Source: Tolypeutes matacus (taxonomy: Eukaryota; Chordata; Mammalia; Cingulata; Chlamyphoridae). Taken from it: a stretch of 64,000 nt of DNA. The DNA is taken from positions 3,981,192 to 4,045,191 of the forward strand of contig JAKSZT010054458.1 in NCBI GenBank assembly GCA_026826555.1. Direction: 5' to 3'. Positions 1 through 11,843 of this stretch are shown piece after piece. Position numbers and translations under genes: made by a program. Under the pieces are notes generated by a model. The model saw only the letters and a list, made by a program, of their open reading frames with translations. It did no database searches and was not told the DNA's origin. The stretch's first letter is position 1, and every line of letters starts with the position of its first letter.

Positions 1-278
1 GCAAGGCTCCAGGATGTGTAAGTTCATTGAGGGTGGTGGGCCACACTTGTGGGAGATGTTTGTGTGGGATGTGGTGGGAGGTGTGGGAGGTGGGGTACAT
101 GGGAATCCCAGTGGGTTCGGTGTAATATTTTGGGTAATCTACGCACCTCTTAAAATAGATGTATATATATATATAAATAACATTTTTGTATGCAAATACA
201 CATATATGCATATATATTTATATATCATTTTGCAAATGTTAAAAAAAAAATAGTGGATAGAAAAAAAAAAAAAAAAGA
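1..278 (+). mobile_element. L1 3' UTR end with A-tail (5' truncated by window)
   Basis: Tail end of a xenarthran LINE-1. The G-rich stretch around 30-120 (gggtggtgg, gtgggaggtgtgggagg), then 'catgggaatccc' and a T-rich 'taatattttgggtaatct', is the same series seen at 22390-22510, 27040-27170 and 53280-53390. It ends in A-rich tracts at 241-250 and 261-276. Being an A-tailed 3' end, it is read on the plus strand. It abuts the minus-strand ERVL copy A and probably inserted into it. Confidence 0.75.
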
Positions 279-289
279 AGAGCAACCAC

Positions 290-1762
290 AGAGCTCTTTT
301 GGGAAGATAGAGTTACTTTTACAAATTTATTCCTCACAGTCCTGGTTAAAGGTATATCATCCTGGACATTCCTCGGGTGGGTGAACAGGTCTTAAATGGT
401 GAACTCATTCCAGCATTCCAATCTCTCTAAACCTTTGCATCCCTCTTCTAAAGCATCCCTGGTAAATTGGCCATCTCGACCTCAGACATTCTTGGCCATC
501 TTTTGGTCCAAGTTTCAGCCAAACACCCAAAAAAATTGCTAGAATCCCTTCTAGTGCCTCGAGCTACAGCATTGCATCCAGAATCTCTACTTAGTGGACC
601 CATACCAGTAAATTCAACCTGATCCAACTTTATATTCTTTCCACCATTATTGCATACCCTTAATATCCATTCCCATACATGTTTCCCTGAATTCTGTATA
701 TAAATTGGAAAGGTCATGCAGTTCTTTTAGAGTATAGCGTACTTCCTCATGGGTCACACTTTGTACTTCACCTTTGGAGGCTTGTTGTGATTTTAGTCTA
801 GTATATGAGTGTCAAAGAGAAGTGCGGTGGTGGGGGAAGGGCTGTAAGCAGAGGAATTAGAAATGTCTTGCAAGCTACTGACCTCAGGGTATTCTTTTAC
901 ATTTTCATCTGGTGAGACAGGATTTTTCTCTTCAGGCAGGGATTGAAAGGCAGTCTCCTCAGGGCAGGGTTGTGTTTGGGCAGTGCAGGCTGAAGTTTGG
1001 CTGGTACCAGTGTCAGGGCTGGGAGGAGGTCCAGACACCCTAAGGCAGGCTGGAGGCTGGGTGATAACAAGCTTGACATTTTGTGGTCTCCATGAGGTAG
1101 ACCATAGGATTTTCTAGCAATATCTAGGCAAAATTTAGGATTTTAATGTCCCCACTTATATCATCTACCCATATGTCTCCATCCCAATCTTCAAGGTTCC
1201 ACTCCTTTCCAATCAATGCCCTCACTTTAACAGCAGATACTCTGCAAAGTTGATATTTTAGATTCCATTGTAACTCTGCTACTCATACAATGAGAATCAT
1301 AGTCCGGTTTTCAGAGCTCTCAAGTCTGTGGCTGCAGGAAACAAGATTTTCCTTCAGAGCACACATAGAAATTTTCACATCAATCATGCATCGTCTATGT
1401 TTCAAATTTGAAGCCTTTAGCCCTTCCCTTTCTTTTGTAACTATCCAGAGATTTAGGAACTGTCAGCAAACATCACTGCACTTTTTAACTCCACAAAACT
1501 CTGTTAAGATTTTGAAAATACTCTCACCCAGATCCTTGCTTCTTATAAGCATGGAAGTAGTTAAATCCAGTTGTGATATTTTGCATATCTCCATTACCAA
1601 TCCCTGCCATATACTGTCAGTGGTCTCTTGATTATTGGAAAGAGAGATATTAGTGCCCTTGAGTCCAATTAGAGTAGAGAGCCAATTGCAAAGCTCCCAG
1701 AAGCACTTCAGAAATCCTATTTTTAAGATTCTGCTTCTCAAGAACCACTTCCCATACCAAAC
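290..1762 (-). pseudogene. ERVL copy A: decayed gag and leader
   Basis: Minus-strand remains of an ERVL-class retroviral gag (structural polyprotein). The best readable piece is 717-448 on the minus strand (89 codons), which I recognise as ERVL-type gag by its run of W, G and L/I residues around 'GPLSRDSG'. The same region exists in copy B (about 9990-10470 and 11160-11840), so both come from the same proviral family. At 1751-1762, next to the LTR, the plus strand reads 'cccataccaaac', whose complement 'tttggtatggg' looks like a primer-binding site for tRNA-Leu, as in ERVL. Many stops and frameshifts; it cannot make protein. Pol would lie to the left of the window or was lost to the L1 insertion. 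Confidence 0.75.
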
Positions 1763-2189
1763 TGTATTACTCAGGATTCTCTAGTGAAACATAACCCATA
1801 GGTGATATCTGTAAATAGTATGAGATTTTATAAAATTATCTCACATAACTATAGGAATGCAAAAGTCCAAATTCCACAGGGCAGGCTGCAAACCAGGGAC
1901 CCCAGTGAAGGTCCTTGATGAGTTCCCAGGAGATGTTGGCTGTCTGAAGTAGAACTGGGAATTCTCTTTCTGAAGGCTGAAATCAATTCCCCCTATATCT
2001 TCAACTAATTGGATAAGAGTTCACTTATTCCTGATTGATTGTAGATGTAATCAGCCATCTATGCAATCAAGTCACTGTTCATTAAAGTCTATGAAAATGT
2101 CCTTGTATTACAATTATCCCTATGCTTGTCTGACCAAACAACTGGTCACCATTACCTGGCCAAGCTGACACATTACCCTAACCATCACA
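1763..2189 (-). mobile_element. ERVL (MLT2-like) LTR of copy A
   Basis: Antisense LTR of about 427 bp. On the plus strand it starts 'tgtattactcaggattctc' and ends 'cattaccctaaccatcaca', i.e. TG...CA in either orientation. These are the ends of MLT2-type LTRs read backwards. It touches the primer-binding-site remnant at 1751-1762, which makes it the 5' LTR of a minus-strand provirus. No clear flanking duplication can be tested because the other end lies outside the window. Confidence 0.8.
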
Positions 2190-2195
2190 CCAAGT

Positions 2196-2660
2196 ACCCA
2201 TGAACAGATGAATGGATAAGCAAAATGTGCTATATACATACAATAGAATATTTCTCAGGTGTAAGAAGGAATAAAGTTTTGCACATGCAACAACATGGAT
2301 AAATATCAAAAACCTTATGTTGAGTAAGGTAAGCCAGTCACTAAGGGACACCTATTGCACTATCTCACTGATATTACCTAAGCATATTGAACAGACTCAC
2401 AGAGATAGAGTCTGGAAGATAGGTTACCAGGAGAAAGAAAGGGTGTAGACAGTGGTGAGCCAAGCTTAATCTGGACAGAGCCTCTTTTGAGGTGGAAGAA
2501 GTTGATTTGGCAGTGGATAAGGGTGATGGTGGGGCAGAGATGTCAGTGGGGTTGATGGTGTTGGAGTGTGAGGGTGAACGGTAAATGAATGTGTTCATCT
2601 TGTCATTGGGTGATTTTTCTGTATGTGAAGATCTACACAATAAACAAAAAAATACTAAAC
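2196..2660 (+). mobile_element. L1 fragment, ORF2 end and 3' UTR
   Basis: Plus-strand remnant of the LINE-1 ORF2 C-terminus. Landmarks are 'gaacagatgaatggataag', 'gctatatacatacaatag' and 'caacaacatggataaata', the usual ORF2-to-3' UTR succession. A second copy of this segment lies at 23250-23640. The reading frame is broken by stops. The 3' part (2400-2640) is the G-rich 'gataagggtgatggtgg' zone. Confidence 0.75.
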
Positions 2661-2689
2661 TAGCATCCTGGGATGTACTGGTACATTCT

Positions 2690-3990
2690 CAAACAGAAGG
2701 GCAAGTATCTCTTGAGTACATATTCAGTGCCTAATAAAAGAAAAGAGACCAATATGTTATACCCTTAATATTAATGTGTGTAACTATGAACCTTACTCTT
2801 GTAAAATTGAAACTTAGCCAATAATAATTATTGCCTAAAGTTACCTCCTGAAAACCTACTAGTTACTCAAATATGGCCTCTCTAGAAGTCAAACTCAGGA
2901 AATAAATGCACTACCTTCCACCCCATCATGGGACATGACTCCCAGGGCAGAGCCTCCATGATACCAAGGAAATCATATCAAGCACCTACCAGAAATTCAT
3001 TTGAAAAAGGCCTTGACCAAAAGAGGGAAACATCAAATACAAAAGAGATTTCATGGCAAAGGGATTTCAAAATATGTCAGAAGCTCATTCCAGAGGTGAT
3101 ACTTATGTATATTTCAGGTAGATCTATCTAACTGCCACAGTGAACAAAGCATCAAACAGAGGTGCTTGTGATGGCTCTAGAACCATCCAGACACAGTAGG
3201 AAAGCACACAATCCCTTGAAATCAGGACCCTGTCAGTGGGCCTTACCTTGAAACATATGACAAGCTATTTCCCCAATGTAACAGAGTTTGAGTCATTTAT
3301 AATTTCTTACACATGATTCTTCTACCCCTTTTATTTGAGAATGTAATTAGCACTATACTCATTAAATAAACATCTCAGAGACTTAATCTTCAGTCTGTCC
3401 ATATTCAGGTTGAGCCTTGAATTTCAGAAGAGTTGGGACCAACACCTACTTTCCAGTCCATCAGACTCACCATCCCAAAAATACAGAGATTATCTACATT
3501 TGCAAAGAAAAACAGTTCATTTTATCTGCCCCAAAAGACCTAAGCCATCTCTCAATCTGAACCAGAGCAATCAAAAATCCTCAAGACTGAGTAATGAACA
3601 AATATTAGGGGAGAATGCCACCATGGACAAAGTAAACTTATTAATATTGTAGTAATGGAAGAAAATGTAACACTGTTATAAAGATGGTGGTTACCAGTGA
3701 TTCTGAGGGATGGGGAAGGGAATAATATGTAAAACATAGGGCATTTTTAGGTCATTGGAATTAAGTGTACACCACAATGTAAACTATAGACCTTGTTAGC
3801 AGCAATACTTCAATATTTATTCATCAATTGTATAAATGTACCACACAATTGGAAGATGTTATTAATAGGAGAAGATGTGGGAAGGGCAAGGGGTGGTATT
3901 TATAGGAATTCCTTTTACTTCAATGTAACTCTTCTGTAATCTAAAACCTCTTTAAAAATAATGTTCTTTATATTAAAAAAAAAAAATAGT
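2690..3990 (+). mobile_element. Xenarthran L1 long 3' UTR with A-tail
   Basis: About 1.3 kb of non-coding L1 3' UTR, ending in an A-run at 3976-3987. Segments recur in this window: 2850-3170 pairs with 54010-54330 (tactcaaat(a/g)(t/a)ggcc..., gggacatgactcccaggg against gggatatgactactggga), and 3225-3990 pairs with 21670-22510 (cctgtcagtgggccttac in both). No ORF of substance. It is the plus-strand tail of an element whose coding part is missing (5' truncation at reverse transcription). Confidence 0.8.
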
Positions 3991-4489
3991 TGTTTTGTTG
4001 TAAAGAGTGAGTTGTAGAACTCCCTACAGTGCCATCTTCCCCAAATTCCCCTCTGAGTTTCATTAGTGAAAGAAAATATGCTATTTAGCTTCACTGAATT
4101 TATTAAAATATGATAAGTTATTAAACATTTCAAGTAGCTCATATGTTAAGACTTGGGTAGTGATAATTAAGTTTGTCCTAGTCTCAAATTTGTGTTTATT
4201 TGTTTTTGGTTTGGCTTTTGCTTTATTTTTCTATCAATAATTTAAAAATCATTCACCTTTACTTTATTTTCACCAGAATATTAAAAAAAAAATGATGATA
4301 CTGGAAATACATGAAATCTCCTTAAAGAAGTAATCTATAAGTTCCCTTGTCTAGGACCTTTTACTTGATATTTAAAAAAAATTGTGCTAAATATTGATGA
4401 ATTAAAATAAATCTCCCATATTTGGAGAAAGAATTGATGAAAAAATGTTTAACAGTATAATGCTTGTACAAGACCAGAGTTCTCCTATT
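3991..4489. other. Unclassified AT-rich spacer
   Basis: No gene, RNA or recognisable repeat seen. Contains short A and T runs only. Confidence 0.5.
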
Positions 4490-4846
4490 TATTGCCAGGA
4501 TATTTATCTTAAGAAATTTATTTCTAGGAATTGGTTTATGTTATTGTAGTGCATGCCAAGTATGAAATCTTTTGGGCAGACCAACAAATTGTAAACTTTC
4601 AGTTAGGGACTGATGTTGCAGTTTTGATGAAGAGCGTCACCTTTCTCAGGAAGCCACAGTTTTTGCTCTTAAAGCCTTTAAACTGATTAGATGAGACACA
4701 CCTCAAGGTAATATCCTTTAGGTCAACCAATTGTAGATGTTAATCACATCTATAAAATACATTGACAACCACACCTAGAGGAGTGATTGATTAGATGACT
4801 GAGTACTCTAGCCTAGCCAGGTTGACAAAAAAAGCTAATCATTGTA
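4490..4846 (-). mobile_element. ERVL copy B 3' LTR, partial
   Basis: Antisense MLT2-like LTR. 'ttaagaaatttatttctagg' (4510-4530) and the end 'ctagccaggttgaca...gctaatcattgta' (4813-4846) match the interior and edge of this LTR class; compare 31510-31535 and 31835-31866. The first part (plus-strand left) is lost or too decayed to place, so the start is approximate. Confidence 0.6.
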
Positions 4847-4849
4847 GTC

Positions 4850-5460
4850 TACCCGTTATTACTTGTCACCCATACACATTTAGTCAAACTAACTAGGTCT
4901 CCAAAAAAAGACAATAACAAAGTAATTCTTCTACCTACCAAGAAGAAACTGCTTTGAGCATAACAGAAGATGTGCTGTTTCCCCAGGAAAGGATGCAGGG
5001 TCTTTGTGTGATGCTCACACTTCTCTTTGATATCTTGTAACATAAATAATAGCCTGTAAAGTTAATAAAATTTATATCATATAATAATGGCATAAGAGAA
5101 AGAAGAAAATAAATATATTTGCCTTGTGTATGTGTGCATATGTGCAAAAACAGTCATTTAAAAAAAAGAGTACTCATAACAGTTGCAATCCACACATCTT
5201 CAACTTGCTGTGTGGTCATAGTTGATATTCATAGATAATTTCCTTCATTAGCCATTCCATATTCCCATTTTACTCAAAAAGCATGTCAACCTGCCATGAT
5301 TCTTTGTATGCTGGGGTGACTCAATGATCCATTCATGAAAAGTCTAGGACATTAGTAGTCCTGTTTGAAATGGAATGTTGTCATTTGGTTGTCTTAGATG
5401 CCTTGTATTCCATACATACTTCTACCTCCTCCACTGAGCAGTGGCAGCCAAAATTCCAGC
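4850..5460 (-). other. Decayed 3' region of ERVL copy B
   Basis: Sits between pol and the 3' LTR of copy B. I see no open frame and only weak resemblance to ERVL 3' coding sequence. Assignment rests on position. Confidence 0.35.
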
Positions 5461-5465
5461 CCCCC

Positions 5466-5702
5466 CACCTTTTTTTTTTTTTTTTTTTTTTTTTTTGAGA
5501 TAGCTAGGGAAATTGACCTGGGACCTTGTATATGGGAAGCTGGCACTCAGCCACTGAGCTACATCAGCTCTCCTGAGTTGTTTTTTTTGTTTGTTTGTTT
5601 GCTTTGCTTGTTGTCTTTCTTTTGATTTTAGGAGGAACCAGGAACTGACCCATGTGGGAAACAGTTGCTCAAGTACTGGAGCCACATCCACTACCCCAAG
5701 AT
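5466..5702 (-). mobile_element. DAS-type SINE, dimeric
   Basis: Minus-strand SINE with a T-run at 5471-5495 (its A-tail) followed by two tRNA-like units in tandem. Unit 1 is about 5498-5575: 'gagatagctagggaaattga', 'gggaccttgtatatgggaag', 'ccactgagctacatcagctc'. Unit 2 is about 5630-5697: 'ggaggaaccaggaactgacc', 'catgtgggaaacagttgctc', 'gagccacatcc'. They are joined by a T/G-rich linker (5579-5630). The same two-unit plan occurs at 22732-22953. Not a functional tRNA. It interrupts ERVL copy B between pol and the decayed 3' region. Confidence 0.85.
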
Positions 5703-8700
5703 TTCCCTTTTTTTTTATGATTCAAAAGTATGAGGAAACCAGAGTGGCTGGGTGGCAGTCTTTACTTCAAGTTTGATGGAATCATTGTTGTATCTCCTGG
5801 TGAAAGCATTGGTCCCTTTGGAACTGACACCTCTAGACTTTCAGAGCATAAGGTTGTGGAGACAGAAAGAAAATTTTTCACTAGGGGTAATAGTGACTGG
5901 TCTCACTCATACTTCAATCCATTATTCCTGGATCATGAATTCTAGCTACTGGAGATAAAGCACAATATATTTGACATTGATTTAGAGCATGCACAGCATT
6001 GTGGAGAACATTGTCTTATCCCTGCAAGGTATTGCCACCTAGCTGACACTGTAACTAAGTCTTTGGAGGCCATTTCCCAATCTATCAAGCTATCTGCTTT
6101 AGGATAATGAGAAATCTAGTAAGACCAGTCCACTCCATGAATCATGTATTGCACTTCACTTGATCTGAAGTGAGTTCCTTGACCAGATGCAATACTGTGT
6201 GGAATACCATAATGATAGGCAAGACATTCTGTATGTCCATGGATGGTAGTTTTTATAGAAACATTGCATGCAGGGAAGGAAGTCCATACTGTGGAGATAC
6301 AGAGCCCAGGTTACCTGTAAGCCCACATATGTAGCCACCTATGTGACCCAGACATAAGCTAAAGGTTAACAACCTCCCCCAGAGGGTAAAGAATGTTTAG
6401 AGGGTATCATAAACCGTAATCTCTTCATAATGAAGTGATTCCTGCCTACATAGCGATAACATTACCAGACCTTTTATGTGCACCTGGTAGCTTACTAACC
6501 ACCACAGAGAATGGTACCATATCAAGAACTCAGTATTGGCCACTGCTGCTGGCAGATTGGGCACTCAGCAGTAACTATAATCAGATAAGTCTTGGTAAGT
6601 AGAAGTCCACATTGTTGGGTTCAGATAAAACTGCCAACTGGCTACCACAGCCACTTTGTTCATGAGTCTATTTTGTAATGACAGGAGAGGCTTAGGAAAG
6701 AGGCTGACTGGAATCCACAGAATGTGACATAATTTCCTCTTCATTATTAAAGTCCTCTTCACTGCACTCACCTTTTGGTGAGCATGCTCATGTGACACAA
6801 ATAGGTTTATTTTTTTTTGCCAATTGTTTGGAGTCTATCCACGTACCCCTTCCCCAGATATCCTAACCACTAATTTTCAATCATGTTTCTTCCAACTCTG
6901 ACCATCTAGCCAACAAATGGTCCCAGCATTGGAACTGGTATATATTCATACCTTTGGCCACAACCATTTATGCTGTTCAAAGTTCTGCTTACTTGGAGGG
7001 TTTCCTTCACAATTGTTATTTAGGGAATTCTCAGAAAGGAACTGACATACTACAGCTGCCGTCTTTTGAATGGAACCTGCATATCATGTAAACCATGTGT
7101 AAAACAGGACTGAGTTTCCTGTTCTTCAGACAAACTATCATAAGGAACTCCTCATGAGATTATAGGTTCAGGCTGGGAAAGGAAAGAGAAAGTAATATAG
7201 CAGGAGTGGGATAAATGCAACTTACTGCCTTCACACCCCCCTCCAACCCAATCTCATATATATAACACTGTCATTTGAAAATGGAGTGCTTCTGTGCACT
7301 CCTAACTTTGTGTCATGGTTCCTAATGGGCAGCTCAGGTAACATGGTAATGATGGTTAAGTGTCAGATTCTTCTAAGGTCCAGGAGCAAGCACAAGCTAT
7401 TTTTCATAAGGAGAGTAGTTATCCATAGAAGATGTAGGACTTTGCTCCCAAATCATAAGAGTCTTTGCTGTGATTCATCTATTGGAGCCTGCTAAAAGCT
7501 CCAAACAGCAAGGCTTTTGGAAATTGATGCTTGAATCTGCTACACACACTTTGGATCTGCTGGATCATATGTTTCCAGTGGCAGAAGCACTTACATTGCA
7601 TCTTAGTCTTGTTGCAGACCCTTCACTTGTTCTTAACCCCAATAAAAGCAAGAAACCCTTTGTGTCACTTAGTAAACAGACCATTGTAGCCCACCCACAT
7701 GTGAAAATTTTGCATTCAAAATGTAGAAGCATCCTAGGAATTATACTACTTTTTAGGTTGTAAGAGGTACAAGATGTAACATCTTACCTTTCTTCTTAGA
7801 AGAAAAATCTTGACATATTTCAAACCACTGGACCCCCAGAAATTTTACTGAAGTATAAGGTCTTTGAATTTCTCTTGGTTATATCTTACCCTCTGAATCT
7901 GAAGTGACTTAAAAAATAAGTTCAGAGTAATTAGTATTTCTTGCTCACTACATCCAATCATCACAATATCATCAATGTAATAGACCAGTGTGATGTTTTG
8001 TGGAAGGTAAGGTGATCAAGGTCCTTGTGAAAAATTTATTACATATGTCTGGAAATATAACATAACCAGAATGTAGGATAGAAAAGGTGTATTGCTGACT
8101 TTTCCATCTCAAAACAAACAGCTTGCTTCCAGTAGTCTTTACTAACATGTTTCAAGAAAAAAAACACTTGCTAGATCAATGGCTGCATACCATGTACCAG
8201 GTAATGAGCTATTTTATTCCAGTAATGGAACCATATCTGGAACATAAACTGCAATTGGAATTACCACCTGGTTTAATTAATGATAATCCACTGTCATTCT
8301 ACAAGATCAATCTGTTTACCATATAAGCCAAATAGACATTTTGAATGGGGATGTGGGGAGAATCATCATCCTTGAAACCTACAAGTCGTTGTTATGGTAC
8401 TCATCTTTACTCCTTACAAGAATGCAGTATTGTTTTTAGTTTAGTATTTTCCTAGGTAAAGGCAGTGTTAATGGCTTCCACTTGGTATTTCCTACCATAA
8501 TAGCTCTCACTTCACAGATCAGGTTACCAAATGCTGAGTTTATCTTCCAGTTATTAACATATCTATTGCAATTATGCATTCTGGACAGGGGAAATATAGA
8601 CACAGTGAATCCATTGTGAGATGGATCTGAGCTAAAACTCCATTGATCACCTGACCTCCAGGAGTCCCTACTCTGATTGGTGGGCCACAATGACATTGTG

Positions 8701-8790
8701 GGTCTCATTGAATTAGTGTCAATGTACAGTCAATGTGCAGTAATCCTAAAAATGTGTTGGTCATTTTCTTTTTCCGAATGCACAGTCACC
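5703..8790 (-). pseudogene. ERVL copy B pro-pol, decayed
   Basis: Minus-strand retroviral pol. Protease end is near 8790-8430, reverse transcriptase about 8430-7500, RNase H about 7450-6800 and integrase about 6780-5720. The clearest proof is the polymerase active site: the complement of 7968-7982 reads YYIDD, the aspartate pair of reverse transcriptases, still intact. Long stretches are recognisable as ERVL pol, but the frame is cut by stops every few dozen codons. Read forwards the region gives only short spurious ORFs. In life it would copy the RNA genome and insert the DNA; here it is dead. Confidence 0.8.
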
Positions 8791-8989
8791 CTGGTAGAGG
8801 ACCCCTTTTGAGTAACTTGGAGAAAGTTTTACACTGGAAAATATTTAACAGTGTAAAATTTTGGCAGTGTAGTGGGGTCCTTTCTCAAGGTGACCCATTC
8901 TCCCCTTCATTCAAGGGATTCTGAGTCTGTAAACTGACTCTTATCTGAGAATTGATTGAGAGGTCATGGTTCTTTGTTTTGGTGATTCA

Positions 8990-9196
8990 AGTTGGATTTA
9001 TATATAAACAGTATGTGTTCAGTAAACATTGTGAGCTTAAAAACAAACATACATAACATCATAGATGGCTCCCATACATCACCCCACCACAAATATTTTG
9101 CATAGTTGGGAAACATTTGTTAAAAAATTATGAAAGAGCATCATCAAAGTATTACCACTGACTATAATTTTTATCTTACTCCCCTATACTTTTTAA
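8990..9196 (-). mobile_element. L1 3' UTR fragment (antisense)
   Basis: Segment with 'aacattgtgagc', 'aaaaattatgaaagagcatc', 'attaccactgactata', similar in order to the antisense L1 3' UTR at 44580-44650 (aattcatgaaagaacatttt, tactattaactgta). Weak but ordered match; lies beside the long SINE. Confidence 0.45.
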
Positions 9197-9203
9197 AAAG
9201 AAT

Positions 9204-9246
<43 letters not shown>

Positions 9247-9790
9247 CTTTTATCCATTTTACCCCCACCCCATTTTTGCTGTTTTTGTGTCCATTCACTA
9301 GGCAAATCTCTGTGTCCATTTCCTGCCCTCTCTTCTCATCCTTCGCTTCTTGTCTTCACTAGGATTCAATCCTCGGAACGTCCGATGTGGGAGAGAACAT
9401 CCTACTGCCTGTGTCACCTTAGTTCCTGTTTTTTTGGCATGTCTCATCTTGGCTCTCCTTTGTGTTACTCTCCTGTTAGGTCATCATCTTGCTGTGTGGC
9501 TCGTTGGGGCCTGGAGGGCTCATCTACTCATGGGGCCTGACAGCGCATCCATATCAGGGGCCTGGTGGTGCAACTGTGCATGGGGCCTGACGGCACACCC
9601 ACTCTCAATGCCTGGTGGTGCAACCACGTTAAGGGCCTGGGGTCTTACCCACTCACGGGGCCTGGCAGCCTACGTGCCTTCTGTATCTTTCTTTTTTTAA
9701 ATTTTTACTGGGGGGTCCCCGGTATTGACTCAGTTCCCTCCATATGGGAGACGGACACCCAACCATTTGAACCACATCCATTCCCTTGCT
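9197..9790 (-). mobile_element. Long composite DAS SINE
   Basis: About 590 bp. On the plus strand it begins with a (TTTA) run at 9200-9246 and 'cccccaccccatttttgctg', followed by 'tgtgtccattcactaggcaa' and repeated GC-rich units (9506-9680). It ends in a tRNA-like module (9705-9786: 'ggggtccccggtattgactc', 'ccatatgggagacggacacc', 'ccatttgaaccacatccatt'). I know a long armadillo SINE with this plan: tRNA head, GC-rich middle, pyrimidine-rich part, TTTA tail. The forward reading frames at 9130-9700 lie wholly inside it and are not genes. Edges lack a clear duplication. Confidence 0.75.
9506..9681. repeat. 25-bp-period minisatellite, 7 units
   Basis: A core 'ggggcctg' recurs at 9506, 9532, 9557, 9582, 9607 (degenerate, 'caatgcctg'), 9632 (agggcctg) and 9657. 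Spacing is 26, 25, 25, 25, 25 and 25 bp. Between cores, alternating fillers 'gacagcgcatcc' / 'gtggtgcaactgtg' / 'gacggcacaccc' suggest that some growth was by pairs of units. It lies in the GC-rich middle of the long SINE. Confidence 0.85.
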
Positions 9791-9889
9791 ATATCTCTTG
9801 AGGTTGACCAAAGATACATAGAGTTATGGTCATTTCCCATACAGGATGGTCATATAATAAATCAGGCTTAGTTTATCACCAGCATTCTA

Positions 9890-11843
9890 AAGACCAGACC
9901 TAGGGAGAAAAATTATGTCTGGGGATACATGCATGGTTTCTAATATAGCAAATGCTTAGCCTACCCTGATTATCACAAAATCAGGACAGCAAGAATATTC
10001 GCATAACCTAGTTGACTCTTGTATGGTAGGTGAGCAGCTCTTACATGATAAATTCACTCTAACATTCCAATATCCCTATACCTCTGGTTAACTTCATCTA
10101 TATTATTTCAGGGCATTTCTGGTATTTCAGTTTCATCAACCTAATCCACATTTTGACCCATGTTTCATGAAATCAACCAAAAACTTCTAGAGCCTTTTAC
10201 AATTCACCAAGCTACAACATCAAAATCAGACTCTCTGCTTATTGGACCCATATCAATATATTTTGACTGATCCAACTTTATGTTCCTTCCACCATTATCC
10301 CACACACTCAATATCCATTTTCATGTATGTTTTCCAGATTCTCTCCATGTAATTGACAAAAATCATGCAGTTCTCTTGGTGTGTAATGAATTTCTTTGTG
10401 GGTCACACTTTGTGCCTTATCAGGCTGGACTTCAGTCTAGCTATAGGTCTAAAGATAAAAGAGTTGTGGGAGGCTAGGTTCTTAGGAGAATCATCAGTAT
10501 ATTCCAAAGGTAACTACTTCAGGAAAAATCATTATAAGTGTATTAGTCAGCCAAAGGGGTGCTAATGTTAAATCCAAAAATGGGTTGGTCTTTATAAAGG
10601 ATATTTATTTGGGGTAGAAGTCCACAGATACCAGGCCATAAAGTGTTAAGTTTCTTCTCTCACCAAAGTCCATCGCCACATTTTGGAGAAAGACAACTGC
10701 CGATGTTTGCCAGGGTTCAGGCTTCTTGGGTTCCTCTCTTCCTGGGGCTTCATTTCTCTCTGGGCTTAGCTCCTCTGTTTCCTCCACAAGGTCAGCTGTA
10801 GACTATCAGGCGAACTGCTCGCTTCTCTTCTCCTGTGGCCTCCTCTCCAACATCAAAACTCCAACCTCAAAACTGTTACTCAAAAACTGCAACTCAAAAA
10901 CTGCTCCCTCTGTCCTTTGCCTTGCCTTTTATATTCAATTCCCTCACCCACCAAGGGATGGGACTCAATGCCCTACTGATGTGACCCAGTCAATGCCCTA
11001 ATCATAACTTAATCATGTCCATATTAACAGATCAGTTTGCAAGCATGATCCAATTTTATTTTTGGAATTCATAATTACATCAAATTGCCAAATGGCTACA
11101 ACATGTTCTTTGGGAAAATAAATGTAAACTTCTCAGACAAGGAGAGAAGGTTACTTCTACTGACAATTAAGACTGAAGAATGTAGAGGTTCAATATTTCT
11201 AGGATCACCTTTATCTGCAGATTTGTCCCCATCCCAATTTTCACAATCCCATTCATCCTAACCAATGCCTTCACTTTAACAGCAGACTCTCTGTGAGTTT
11301 AGGAATTTACTTTGCATTGGAATTAGCCATTTTCAGGATGAGGCTCTAGGAATGGTTTTTATATATCTCATCCCAGTAGCTATAAGAGATAAGGATTTCT
11401 TTCACGACAGATATGGAAGGAAGCTTATAATTTATTTATGTGGAACCTGAGCTGAGATTGAAATTTGAATACTGTAGCACTTCCTTTTCTTTCCTCACTT
11501 TCTCCAGTGAAGTTAGGAGAATCCAACAAATCTAATTTTATTCATCAGTGTAACCAAAATGTTCTATGATATGAAATAAATGGTCTTCTAGAACCTTGTC
11601 TTTATCAGGATTTGATTAGAAACTATATTGTTTAGGAGCAATATTTAATTATGGTGATATTTTGCATATCTTTATTACCTCAACATTCCATGTACTATCA
11701 GTACTCTCTTTATCAATGAAATGGACCCATTTAGTGCATTTAAATATAATCAAATTAGAGAACCAATTCGAGAAAACAAAAAATCAATTCAGAAATTCCA
11801 TCCTTAAGATAGTGTTTCTCTGTAACCACTCAGTATCAAAATC
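9890..11843 (-). pseudogene. ERVL copy B gag and leader, split by a solo LTR
   Basis: Minus-strand counterpart of copy A gag. 9990-10470 aligns by eye with 380-800 (both have 'atccaactttat(a/g)ttc', 'tttccaccattat', 'gggtcacacttt(g)tg'), and 11220-11300 aligns with 1180-1250 (ccatcccaa..., 'ccttcactttaacagcaga'). The LTR-proximal 11690-11840 aligns with 1600-1760. The element at 10539-11100 interrupts it. Frame broken throughout. Confidence 0.75.
10539..11100 (-). mobile_element. Solo LTR, MaLR-like, inside ERVL gag
   Basis: 562 bp, TG...CA ('tgtattagtcagccaaaggg' to 'aaatggctaca'). Same family as 47570-48157: both have 'ggtctttataaag', 'taccaggccataaag', 'gatgtttgccagggttcagg', 'cctctgtttcctccacaagg' and 'cctaatcataa(c/t)ttaatcatgtcca'. 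Flanks 'ataag' (10534-10538) and 'acatg' (11101-11105) agree at 3 of 5, so any duplication has decayed. No internal region is present, so the provirus collapsed to one LTR. Confidence 0.8.

Noticed and set aside
5730..5958. Two overlapping forward frames of 68-71 codons
   Set aside because: Antisense of ERVL integrase-side pol; no independent coding signal.
9130..9700. Forward reading frames of 136 and 116 codons
   Set aside because: They lie inside the long composite SINE and its 25-bp repeats; the openness comes from the GC-rich tandem array and the TTTA run.
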